Assembly (NCBI GenBank): GCA_013368325.1
Contig: JAACJK010000149.1
Span: 1 to 17,449, forward strand
DNA: 17,449 nt
Origin: Ephemerocybe angulata
Taxonomy: Eukaryota; Basidiomycota; Agaricomycetes; Agaricales; Psathyrellaceae
Direction: 5' to 3'
In this document: positions 9,469-17,449 of the stretch, piece after piece
Layout of the letters: each line of letters opens with the position of its first letter
Numbering within the stretch: the first letter of the stretch is position 1
Program-made: the position numbers and the translations under genes
Notes under the pieces: model-generated
Database searches by the model: none
What the model saw: only the letters and a program-made list of their open reading frames with translations
Told to the model about the DNA's origin: nothing

Positions 9469-12188
9469 ATGAGCAGTTCTCCTGGAGAGTACTTCTCCGG
9501 ATCCGGTCATGAGCAATTGCAAGACGACGATCGAACCCCTAGAGCGAGAAGGCATTACCCGCCGGGGGAAGCAAGCTCTCTGAGAAGCTATTACGCATCA
9601 AATACTTCGCACTCGATACGCTCAAATAGTGTCCCTCCTCGTCCAACGGGGCAAGATAGGCCAGGTAGGAACCCTTATGAACGAGATACGGCAAAAAGAA
9701 CGTCTGCATCACGAAGTCGTGGTTAGTTTCCTTTGTCTATGTCCTTTAAATATTGGTTAACCTCAGTTATCATCAGCCCCACCTTTCATCCCCCCTGTCG
9801 CCCCAGGAAATCCAGGTGCTTCGAGACACCATTCGTGTAAGTCCTTGTCGACACCAACTAGCGTTGTCGATAGCTCAATATGGCGCTTCTTTCTCCAGCT
9901 CCCCCTTCTTCATACAGATCCTTGCAGACCGCGTCAGTTGCCTTGGGAAACCCGGTTCCGGGTGGGGGAGCTGCATCTACGACCGCTAGCCAGAATGAAG
10001 GTGAGAGTGCCCTTCTTTCTATTGCATAATACTAATAGACATGGTAGTTGCGCGTCGGCACACTCATACGACGGAGTCGCAAGCTCAAGGACCTTCAGGA
10101 GGTAAGGCGTTCTTCTAGTATACCGCCCGCCAGCGACTGAAATGAAGTGGCACCTTCAGCGAGCACTATATTTCCCCTCCAACTGCGGAATTCGCCCACC
10201 CGGGCCCCAGAGAACTCTTCTTTGGCCGCCCCAGCGCACTCCAGCTCCTGGAAAACCCCCCTTGCCCCACAGGCATCTCGGACAGTGGCTGGAAGCCATG
10301 TAGAGAGTGGTCTCAGTCCAGACCCCCTTTCTCCCACTCCGTATCGTCGGCAGAACGCCAGGCCCGGGTCTGGGGCTCCGGAAGGAGACGTCTTTATGCG
10401 GGATGCGACGCCGGCTGGGGATGAGCTCGGCAACCGTCAACGAGCTGGGCAGCCACCTGTTCATTCCGAATTTGAAGCAGGGGGAGGAGAGCTTCAGGTT
10501 GCCCGCAGCACTCCATCTCCCAACCAAACTCAGCCTCTTGGTGAAGGCGGAGACTCTCGCCAGGGACACGTTGAAGGCAATGGATCTCAACCAGTTCGGA
10601 GGAGCTCTGAACACGGCGGTTCTCGACGAAGCGGGAGCCCCGAACCCGCCGAGGGATCTCAACTTGGGCAGTCCAACCGTCGATCTCAGGAAGTTTCCCC
10701 AACCCGTGATGAGCCCGACGTCAACAATGCCTTTTCCGGCGAGAATCCCCTGGACAAACGCTATCGTAGATCGACAAGCGACTCACAACAAGGCAGCCCT
10801 CCACGTTCCGGTTCGCAATCACCTCGATCAGCATTTCTCGCCGACAATTCTGGGTACCAAGATGCAAAGTCATATGACTCGGAAGACAACGAGGTATGCC
10901 CTTCTCTTATTTGCATTCGGCCGATCTGTGGTTCTCCGTTACTGAATATAGCTATCTTTCAGGAGCCGTACCATTTTGGAATGCTTCGAGAAATGTTCGA
11001 CGATCGATTGGATCGAGCCCTAATGCATGTGCACAAAGAGATCGCCAGCAACAGCGACCGCCAAATAGAGCTTGAGCGCAGAACCCTGGATGCTGAAAGG
11101 CGAGCCCTTGAAGCAGAACGTGAAGCATTCATGGCAGAACGCCAGAGTATTCGCCGTGGAGGTCAATCGTCTAGGTCTCGGTCGCAACCCAGACTTCAAG
11201 GCCCACCGCGGAGGCGTCCCGTGAAACTGCTGTGTTTAGCCGTATGTCGTGTGGAAACTATCCTCGTATTGTTTGAATCTAAAGGGTTCTTTTCAGAAAA
11301 ACATTCGATCCCACGTCCGAACTCTCATTGGAGGCCTGAACTCAGTGTCCATAACTGAAGGAGAATCACGCGAATTCCAAGATCGAGTCACAGCGAACGA
11401 GCCGGACACAGTGCCTGTGCCTTCCATCAATCGGTCAGCCAATAATCTGCAATTCGACCTGCACGGAACTCCCCATAATGAGTGGAACAAGCAAGCCGCT
11501 CGTATCTTTGTCAAGGACTTCGCTGCTGCTTGGGATCTGGACCTCTCTGCAAGCTTCGTCGACGACGCGATTGCGACAACGCACAGCCATATTAAATATC
11601 TGAAGAAGAGGAAGGCGAAGACCCGACTGAACATTCAGGATCGGTCCGAGGGTATTCGTTTTGATAACAGAGCTGGTAGGAAATACAAGGTCAGGTGTTG
11701 CTCACTTATCCTCGTTATTTACTTCGCTCATCTCATTCTAGCTTTTCCACCGCCGCCTTGAGACCGTATCCAGAAATCCGCAACTACAGGGGCACTGACC
11801 TATCTTGGAACTCCTGACAAGTGCAGGGATGTCCAGCGACGAATCGGACTCAGAAGAGATCGTTCAACCGGAGGTTCGCGAACGAAATCCGCGGTATCGT
11901 ATCATACGTCCAGCGTGGCGTGCTCCCTTTCTTTCAAATTGGCTTCGATTTCTCGATCGCGTCTACCTCATGCAGCGGAGGTTGGATATTACCAAACAAC
12001 GAGGAGTGTGGCCCCGGCTCCGGATAGAGCCTACGATAGTCTTGAACAACAAAGCAAAGGCTGTGAAGTCTCTCCCGCATAATGCCTACAACCCTGCGTG
12101 GCTGGATCGAGCGCCCTCGGTTCCGTTCACCGTCCGCCCAGCAGCACAAAACTACGACTTTGACTTTGATGAAGATTTCGTTGCATAA
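9469..12188 (+). CDS. Uncharacterised coiled-coil protein, eight exons, with one in-frame TGA
   Basis: Function unknown. Exons 9469-9721, 9777-9836, 9899-10000, 10048-10101, 10148-10893, 10963-11241, 11297-11689 and 11742-12188 join in phase (778 codons in all). Introns are 46-69 bp with donors such as GTTAGT, GTAAGT, GTGAGA, GTAAGG and GTATGC. The N-terminal half is Ser/Arg/Pro/Gly-rich and probably disordered. Residues about 406-460 form a charged coiled coil (QIELERRTLDAERRALEAER), followed by an SR-rich basic patch. A conserved-looking helical block follows (NEWNKQAARIFVKDF). The C-terminus has GMSSDESDSEE, then RPAWRAPFLSNWLRFLDRVY, GVWPRLRIEP and LPHNAYNPAWLD, a motif set I recall from a large Agaricomycete family. 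A TGA at 11796-11798 interrupts the frame just before that block, after 647 residues, so the copy is a young pseudogene, or an unseen splice removes the stop. It is convergent with the BTB gene. Confidence 0.66.
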
Positions 12189-12409
12189 GTCTTGTTGTAC
12201 TTCATTCTCTGAGTGATGTCTACTAATTTCTGAGGCAATAGTGTTGTTGAATCTGTCCTCCAAACCTCTGGGAGGGTGAGGCAGTGATATTTGGCAGTGA
12301 AGCTTTGAAGCTGGGCATCGTCTGTTCTTATGTACGTGTAGCTGTAGCTACGGTTCCAAACGGTCATAGCATTTCCCTAATCATATTGTGTCGAGCCTGG
12401 TGCTCTGTA

Positions 12410-13501
12410 TCAAAAAGACATTATCAACGACTCGTGCGGGATGCCCTTGTCTAGACTTGGACACTGGGTTAGATACCTGACGCTTTGAGAAAGATATCCT
12501 GTCTGACGGAGGCTCAAGGAAGCGTGACGACCCCGCCCTGGGGTCCTGGTTGTTCTGGAAGGTGGTGGAGATGAGGTCGCTTGCGGGGTGAAAGTTATCA
12601 TGGGAAGTGCGGCTGGCTTTTCTTCCAAGGTGGCCATAGGTACCTCTGGTGGCGGCGAACCAGGACACCCACAACTCTGGGATGGCGGGCGGGTGAGGCT
12701 GTAATCCACAAGCATCCCATTGGGATGGGGGACCGACAGGATCGACAGCTCTTCTCCTGGAGGCAGGATAGTGCCTGCCCAATCCCAGATGTTCTGCTCT
12801 TGAGCCTTCAGCAGCTTTTGTAGGTGTTCTTGATCTTCCTCTAATGTGTGAAGCTTCTCCTCCAACGACCTTGCAATCTCTATTTTGCCGCCTGCAGCTG
12901 AAGGATCGGCGTACTTCGCTTCATCCCAGGCTTCTTCCACTTGACTGCGAAGCATAGAGGACTCCATAGCATGCACTTTTGACTGGAGAAGTGTCAATTG
13001 CCGAGCAGCAATGAAGCCACACATCTTGAACCCCCAGCGTAAAGACAGAGAGAGGATCACCGCCCACCCTGGTCGAGTGATACGTTCTGTATCGCTGCGG
13101 ATAAAGGATGAGGTTGACTCAAACGTTAGATTGAGATGACTTCATTCCTGCTAGATTGTTTCACTTACTAGTCGTTTAAAAAGCGTCTAAAAAGATCGAA
13201 CTGAGGTACTGTGACATTCTGCAGGCGTACTGCAATCTTGCAAACAGCTTGAGGGTTTGCTTTGTTTCGAGATTCCAAAGAGGCTAGAACGGGTGCCAGG
13301 AATTCCTGTGACCCGTCCAGGATGTGTCCAACAGACACCTCAAAGTACGTGCCTTCAACCTAGGTCCACCTATAGTTAGCATGAGTCAAGACAGAATCGA
13401 GTTGTGTAGTGACCTACATCAAATATAACAGTACTGCTCCCGGTGAGGGCATATTCCCCATTGCCGTCTTCCAGCATCGGTAGTGGTGCAGGAATTTCCA
13501 T
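12410..13501 (-). CDS. BTB/POZ domain protein with C-terminal coiled coil, three exons
   Basis: Minus-strand exons 13501-13418, 13359-13169 and 13094-12410 join in phase to about 319 aa. Intron 1 (58 bp) has donor GTAGGT, branch GCTAAC and acceptor CCTAG; intron 2 (74 bp) has GTAAGTG and CCGCAG. Residues about 20-125 read as a fungal BTB/POZ fold: STVIFDVEGTYFEV near the start, then RLQNVTVPQFDLFRRFLN, then GWAVILSLSLRWGFK with CGFIAARQL. This follows the usual basidiomycete order of variable loop, dF-xx-fL, W-xxxL-xLa-xW-xF and Ai-xxL. BTB domains dimerise and often recruit cullin-3 or act in transcription; which applies here is unknown. A coiled coil follows (IARSLEEKLHTLEEDQEH), then a Pro/Ser/Thr-rich tail. 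The ATG at 13501 lies about 20 residues before the domain; an in-frame ATG at 13630 would add 43 residues. Confidence 0.68.
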
Positions 13502-13953
13502 GTGATGATAATTTATGGAACGGGGGACTTTAAAATCTACAGCTATAGAAAGAAATCTTTGTGCTCCAACCTCTAGGTCCTCGAGTCCGACGCCGGGACC
13601 TTGGTGGCACGAGTGCCACAGTGTAATCATAATACTTGTTCGCTGGAAGCTTAAGAATCATTCCGTCGCTTGGTCCCAAACATAATCTGGGTTGTGTCTA
13701 GATCTATAATGCAAGTAACGGCTTTACCCCTGGTCTAAACGCGCCCGGACTCGCGCGTCGCCGTCACAATATGTCACGATCACACTGGCAGTGGGAGGGT
13801 CGCCCTTGACGCTGCTAAGCGCCGATTCAATTGATCATGATGATCAGCACGCTGCCGAATCCAAGCTTTCGTCGCGACCAATTCGCAACGACTCTCATCT
13901 CGACACTTCTTCTCTTCGAGCAACTTTGGCTTAAACTCGAAGTCACAAAGGTT
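13502..13953. promoter_or_regulatory. Divergent intergenic region between the BTB gene and the 13954 gene
   Basis: About 450 bp separate the two outward-facing start codons (324 bp if the BTB gene starts at 13630). It contains TGATCATGATGATCA at 13832-13846, a near-palindrome related to those at 8924 and 9372, and a GC-rich patch at 13740-13760. It may be a shared bidirectional promoter; this rests on gene orientation only. Confidence 0.3.
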
Positions 13954-14978
13954 ATGGCCGTGAGTCTTCAATAAGCATTACTTCCAGGCTAGCGCGCAGT
14001 CTCTTACGTACTGTATCTCTTGGTCAGGATTCCTCCACCGGTGAAACCATTCGCAAGGCGCGAAAAGTGAAGTAAGTCATCATCTTATGGCCATTTCTCT
14101 AGATCTTACATTGGAGTTTGATGCATGGTCATGACCCAGACCCCAGCCTACGCTGATCAGCCTGGAGGAATTTCTTTCATCGGTCTTACGAGACCCATCC
14201 CAGACGCGGGTGGGTGTGGCAGCACTGCTACTTCGAAACAGCAATGTTGCAGACATTCCAGCTGTGGTTAAATCTCTTGGGCTGAGGTTCCCCGAAGAGA
14301 CAGTCGTGGCCTGTATACAAGATCTCTTATCTGAAGACAATTCCCGCGTCGTTCACGGTCCAGCCCCCGATCAGCAGGAGCCAACCTACGTTTCCTCAGA
14401 CTCAGACACAACATACGTTTCCTCAGACTCAGACACAACAGACGATGAGATCCAATTCTAGGATCCTCCTCGGGGACTCGTCAAGCACCTGCAAAGTCGA
14501 TATCTCATGATCAAGGTGCTTCTACGCAGTAAGTCCTTGCCGTTTTCTAGTTGATGGCTCATGATTCTACTTATCCTGACTTTGACTCCATCTCAGGAAA
14601 GCCAGTTCGAGGGTAAATCACAGGAAGTCTAAGGTGTGTACTATGTCTGCTTTACTGCACGCTAAGGTGTGCTCAGGATGCACAGGATGCCCAATCCGCA
14701 GAACACAGTGCCACTGGCTTCTTCAATTTGTTTGACCGCAAATCGGACGAATATGTCATGGCCAGGCAAATCTATCGCGTCTTATCCTATTCCCTCAGAA
14801 CGTTACAAAGGACCAACGCCTTGCAATTTGCCGTTCAGCTTTGCCTCTAAAATCGCTTCGCGATATCGAGGAACTCATTCATGAGCTTGAAGTGGAGTTT
14901 CATAGTTCAGCCGTCGGTGTGGTAGATGAGATATGGGATATTCTCGACTCCCGAGGCAGAGCTCTCCCGGTGTATTGA
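13954..14978 (+). CDS. Small multi-exon gene of unknown function, 123 or about 209 aa
   Basis: Not recognised. It starts ATG GCC at 13954-13959, followed by an intron 13960-14027 (GTGAGT to GGTCAG). Exon 14028-14071 encodes DSSTGETIRKARKVK. After intron 14072-14139 (GTAAGT), exon 14140 on gives a helical region: PTLISLEEFLSSVLRD, VGVAALLLRNSNVADIPAVV and TVVACIQDLLSED. This frame ends at TAG 14459-14461 (123 aa) after an acidic repeat. The next frame then resumes without an ATG, with exons to 14528, 14597-14633, 14677-14754 and 14799-14978 joined in phase. These encode TGFFNLFDRKSDEY and LKSLRDIEELIHELEVEFHS. An intron 14358-14461 (weak donor GTCCAG, acceptor TTCTAG) would join the two parts as 209 aa; a frameshift is the other explanation. 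Introns of 43-44 bp are short but phase-consistent. The second part might also be a separate gene. Confidence 0.45.
14384..14437 (+). repeat. 27-bp tandem repeat, two copies, encoding TYVSSDSDT
   Basis: Two adjacent 27-bp units differ at one base and encode TYVSSDSDT twice in frame. The product is a Ser/Asp-rich acidic patch next to a beta-branched residue, of the type that casein kinase 2 phosphorylates; this role is inferred. In the alternative splice model of the 13954 gene the repeat would lie inside an intron. Confidence 0.85.
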
Positions 14979-15853
14979 CCTCCAAATGTTCGTGAACGAT
15001 TTTACCTCCACGGTCATATCAGCTCATGATCAATGAATCTATATGCAGCGGTTGCACGAAGGCGGTGAATTGGCGATCATGAATTGGGGGTCAGAGTTTG
15101 GAAATGACTGTGGTATTAAATTGAAATATGTAGTTGAATCAATGTGTCATGACCGTTTTTCAACTGGTATACTGTTGTCTGGCTACGGGAGCCTACCTAT
15201 AGCAAAGAATATGATAGATGCCCGGCCAGTATGCATCTGTTTATCGGCGCCTTCGTCGCTTAGTCAGCCACTTTGGGACTGGCAGTGAGAACCAGGCTCG
15301 ACGCGGCCCTCCCAGCTTGCTCCCAGCGACAATGACTTGCATGTGGTACATGTACACCTGACCCCCTGACTGGCTTTGCAAAACCCAGCTGCTATAGTAA
15401 CCGACAATGTATCTATCTCTCTGTCCACCGGATTTCAGCCCAAGCTCATGATTATTAGGCATCGCCAACGCGGCTCCCCTTACGACCGTCCAGCCAACCC
15501 TAAGCTTGATGTTCTTTGCTATTGCCGATCACACTGCTCAACATTCGACCGCAAACAGGACGATATGAGAGTACAGGACAAACAGTATCACGGAATACAA
15601 GGTCCAACCACGTCAGGGATGATCGTATCGCAGGGTACTTGAACCCAGCGCCCACTCACCGCAAAATCCCGTCGGTTTGTCGACTGGCGACGGGCCATTG
15701 ACTTCTGTTACTTGATCAGAGAGGGAGGAATATACTACTCGACCGACAGCGAGCTACGGGACCAAGCAGCGCACTAGCTCGAACCCAAGCGTCCGACTTC
15801 TCGACGCTTGTCACGCTTGAACTCCAGTGGCTTCTAGAGGCCCCTAGTCGGGC
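14979..15853. other. Mostly non-coding; possible remnant of a Cys/His-containing transposon N-terminus near 15500
   Basis: No convincing gene. Short open frames here lack sensible start context, introns or domain patterns. Around 15500-15550 one frame reads LDVLCYCRSHCSTFDRK, a Cys-rich pattern that vaguely recalls the N-terminus of basidiomycete transposon proteins, but it is open for under 90 codons. Two GATCATGA-type words lie at 15024 and 15075. A 7-bp inverted repeat AAGCGTC/GACGCTT lies at 15787-15809. Confidence 0.25.
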
Positions 15854-16278
15854 ATGGAAAGGCGTTGGTCTTTCGACGTGATCCAAAGACGTCGGGTCCC
15901 TTTTCTAAAGATCATCTGGACAGATCTAGGCCTAACACTGGACTACACTCCCTGCAAACCAGCCCCATCGTTAATCGAGCCTTCCTGGATGCTGAAAATC
16001 GATGTAACCAGCTTCAAAATCACCTTAGAGGGGAAGGGAGACATTACGACTGGGAAAGAGAAGTAACCCTGCTTCTCACTCGACTCGACCGAGAAAAAGA
16101 GCTCCAATGGATATCTCAACGGGGATCTACGATTGAACATTCAATCATCGTCGTCACAGGTGCGTTGGATTGGGGCCTAGCGCCAATCCAGCAACACCTC
16201 GAGCGCCTGTTCGCTCGTTCCGGCTTAGTCATGCTTAGTCAGCATCGAGGTCTTCCTGTTCTGGATGTCGTAGTCTAG
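15854..16278 (+). other. Possible degraded coding fragment with a helical region
   Basis: The frame ending with a stop at 16276-16278 is open for about 137 codons. Its middle, around 15980-16110, has heptad-like content (AFLDAENRCNQLQNHL, then REVTLLLTRLDREKELQW). No ATG, partner exon or known domain was identified. It could be an old gene fragment or chance within the 5' region of the retrotransposon. Confidence 0.2.
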
Positions 16279-16353
16279 ACAATCTCATCTTGCTTCGCTA
16301 CGGCGATCTCGTCTCGACTTCCGAGCATCCTCGACATCAGCGCAGACCATTCC

Positions 16354-16478
16354 ATCTGGTGACAACAGCGCTTTTACTCCACGCTTCGCTTCTTGTTTGG
16401 TCGTCGTCGCGTCGTCGTCGTCGTCGTCGTCGTCGAAAAATTTTCAGCATAGCCACAACTGGCGCCTAGAAGAAGATC
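16354..16478 (+). other. Retrotransposon leader with two candidate tRNA primer-binding sites
   Basis: Two TGG-starting sequences precede Gag: TGGTGACAACAGC at 16357 and TGGCGCCTAGAAG at 16460. A primer-binding site complementary to a tRNA 3' CCA end starts with TGG just after the 5' LTR, so one of them may mark the LTR end. The second lies closer to Gag and follows CACAAC. The 3' LTR is outside the window, so the boundary cannot be verified. Confidence 0.25.
16401..16435 (+). repeat. (GTC)n / (CGT)n microsatellite
   Basis: Trinucleotide repeat TCG/GTC over about 35 bp with one interruption at 16410. It lies about 45 bp before the start of the Gag frame, in what is probably the leader or LTR of the retrotransposon. 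Confidence 0.9.
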
Positions 16479-17449
16479 TTGCCGCCGCGCGACCCGTCTA
16501 CGGGCCATTTCATTCGTAGGGAAGAACCTCCCGAGTCTCCAGCAGCGGTTCCCACACCGCCTAGCACGCCGCCTCAGGTACCGAAGAGGTTCCTCGACGA
16601 CGATCACTTCTCGACGCCGCCATCAACCCTTCGTGCGTTTGCACCCGGACCTCGAAGCGCTTCGCCTCAGGATACAACGATGGCGTCTCAGTTCACCGCC
16701 GAGCCTTTCACAGGCGAAGATCCCGTTAATCCCCAGGACTTTCTGCGCGCCTTCCGGCGCGCCGTCCTCGCCGACGCGTCGCGTGTCGCCCAGTTCCCCG
16801 ATTTTCTTGCCGCCCAGTCGGAGGCCGATACCTGGTACACCGGGCTTGCGGAAGACGTCAAGACCTCATGGGAGAAGACGGAGACCGCGTTTAACACGCG
16901 CTGGCCGAAGAAGTTAGTGGTGGTGAAGTCGAGGCGAAGTTTGAGGAGGAGCTGTTGGCTACGAAGATGAAGGAGAGTGAGATGGGTCAGACGGTGCTCG
17001 TGGGGAAGAGGGAGGTCGCGACTCACGTCGCGTGGGCAGATAAGGTAGAGCCGCTCGCTATCGGTGCCGATGTGTACGAGCTATCGATTTTGCTCAGCAC
17101 CGTTGTGAAGCACCTCCCGCTGGCGCTTAGGGTAGCGACGGCTGGGGAACAGTCGTCGTGGAAGGAGTTCTTGGCGGCGGTTAGGAAGGTGGAGGCGGAT
17201 ACGTTGGTGGATGGTTCGGCGGTGGGAAGGAAGGTGGATGAGTTGGAGAAGAGGCTCATGGCGAAGATTGCTGGCTTGTCGGCTCCTGCTTCGCCGACTG
17301 CGAGCGTTCGTCGCGCGTTCGCGGCGGCCGCCATTTCTACGCCTTCGCCGGTGTCGGTCGCCGCTACGCCCGCCAGTGTGAACCCGCTGTTCACGACTGG
17401 GGGTGGTCGGGGCAATCTCTTCAACGCTCAGCTCTCGACCCCGTCGCGC
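16479..17449 (+). pseudogene. LTR retrotransposon Gag (Ty3/gypsy-like), partial and frameshifted
   Basis: Capsid-like region of an LTR retrotransposon, running off the right edge. The first frame opens near 16470. PPRDPSTGHF begins at a TTG codon (16479) that may be a mutated ATG; the first ATG in frame is 16680. A Pro/Ser-rich leader precedes the Gag core: AEPFTGEDPVNPQDFLRAFR, then DFLAAQSEADTWYTGL and WEKTETAFNTRWP. This matches the usual order F-x-G, NP-xxFL, aW--L, F--rwP. At 16908-16925, at a GTGGTGGTG run, coding shifts to the +2 frame and continues GGEVEAKFEEELL, HVAWADKVEPLAIGA and SSWKEFLAAVRKVE to the end. The Ala/Pro/Thr-rich stretch after 17280 is typical of the linker before the zinc knuckle. 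Protease, RT and integrase would lie beyond the window. Gag is near-certain; the Ty3 assignment is inferred. Confidence 0.7.

Noticed and set aside
10156..10662. Minus-strand open frame of 168 codons opposite the 9469 gene
   Set aside because: It overlaps a well-supported plus-strand exon and reflects GC-rich, stop-poor sequence; no start context or splice partner.
10307..10945. Plus-strand open frame of 212 codons overlapping exon 5 of the 9469 gene
   Set aside because: It is out of frame with the phased exon chain and crosses a good donor site at 10894.
12410..13060. A free-standing minus-strand gene starting at 13060
   Set aside because: The open frame continues upstream through a clean intron into the rest of the BTB domain, so this is only the last exon of the longer gene.
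14755..14765. Intron donor GTCATG at 14755 as a doubtful site
   Set aside because: Not rejected outright: donor is weak, but the phase and the good acceptor at 14798 make it the best available join; kept in the gene model with reduced confidence.
15043..15468. Short open frames on both strands near 15.0-15.5 kb
   Set aside because: Under 85 codons, overlapping, no conserved motif, no credible introns.
16401..16435. Short-period repeat as a CRISPR or telomere tract
   Set aside because: A three-base microsatellite with no spacers and not of telomere type.
17023..17424. Minus-strand open frame of 133 codons at the right edge
   Set aside because: Antisense to Gag, which has clear family-like sequence on the plus strand.
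1..17449. Bacterial or phage origin
   Set aside because: Consistent GT-AG introns with branch sites, a PHD finger, a BTB domain and retrotransposon Gag all indicate a fungal nuclear genome.

Overview
The window looks like a piece of an Agaricomycete (mushroom-forming basidiomycete) genome. Genes are broken by many 43-90 bp GT-AG introns with CTRAY-type branch sites. Several predicted proteins have the feel of families I recall as expanded and uncharacterised in Agaricomycetes. The region is rich in transposon debris. No organism name can be read from the sequence, and no tRNA, rRNA or CRISPR array was found.

Layout. (1) 1-4972, plus strand: a long transposon-derived gene that enters from the left edge. 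Its 5' half carries a GCM1/WRKY-type zinc cluster, a transposase-like core and a conserved C-terminal block, but is broken by about ten frameshifts while still showing recognisable introns. Its 3' half is open when four exons are spliced and carries a clean PHD finger and a basic tail. (2) 4973-6000: non-coding, with an imperfect ~190-bp tandem duplication, a cluster of ACCGCAA motifs and a strong TATA sequence. (3) 6190-8718, plus: a three-exon gene of about 802 aa, unknown function. (4) 9469-12188, plus: an eight-exon gene with a coiled coil and a Ser/Asp/Glu-rich C-terminal block, complete except for one in-frame TGA. (5) 12410-13501, minus: a three-exon BTB/POZ-domain gene with a coiled coil, convergent with gene 4. 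(6) 13954-14978, plus: a small multi-exon gene, divergent from the BTB gene. It is almost invisible without splicing and ends either at 14461 (123 aa) or, with an extra intron, at 14978 (209 aa). (7) 14979-16478: little firm coding content. (8) 16479 to the right edge, plus: the Gag region of an LTR retrotransposon with one frameshift, cut by the window end.

How it fits together. Genes 3 and 4 lie in tandem between transposon remains and look like members of fast-expanding basidiomycete families; I cannot assign a biochemical role. The BTB gene and gene 6 share a ~450-bp intergenic stretch that may serve as a bidirectional promoter. A palindrome-like word, GATCATGA or its complement, recurs eight times between 7.7 and 15.1 kb and not elsewhere that I could see. 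All intron and frame statements come from hand reading of splice signals and phase; no homology search was possible.
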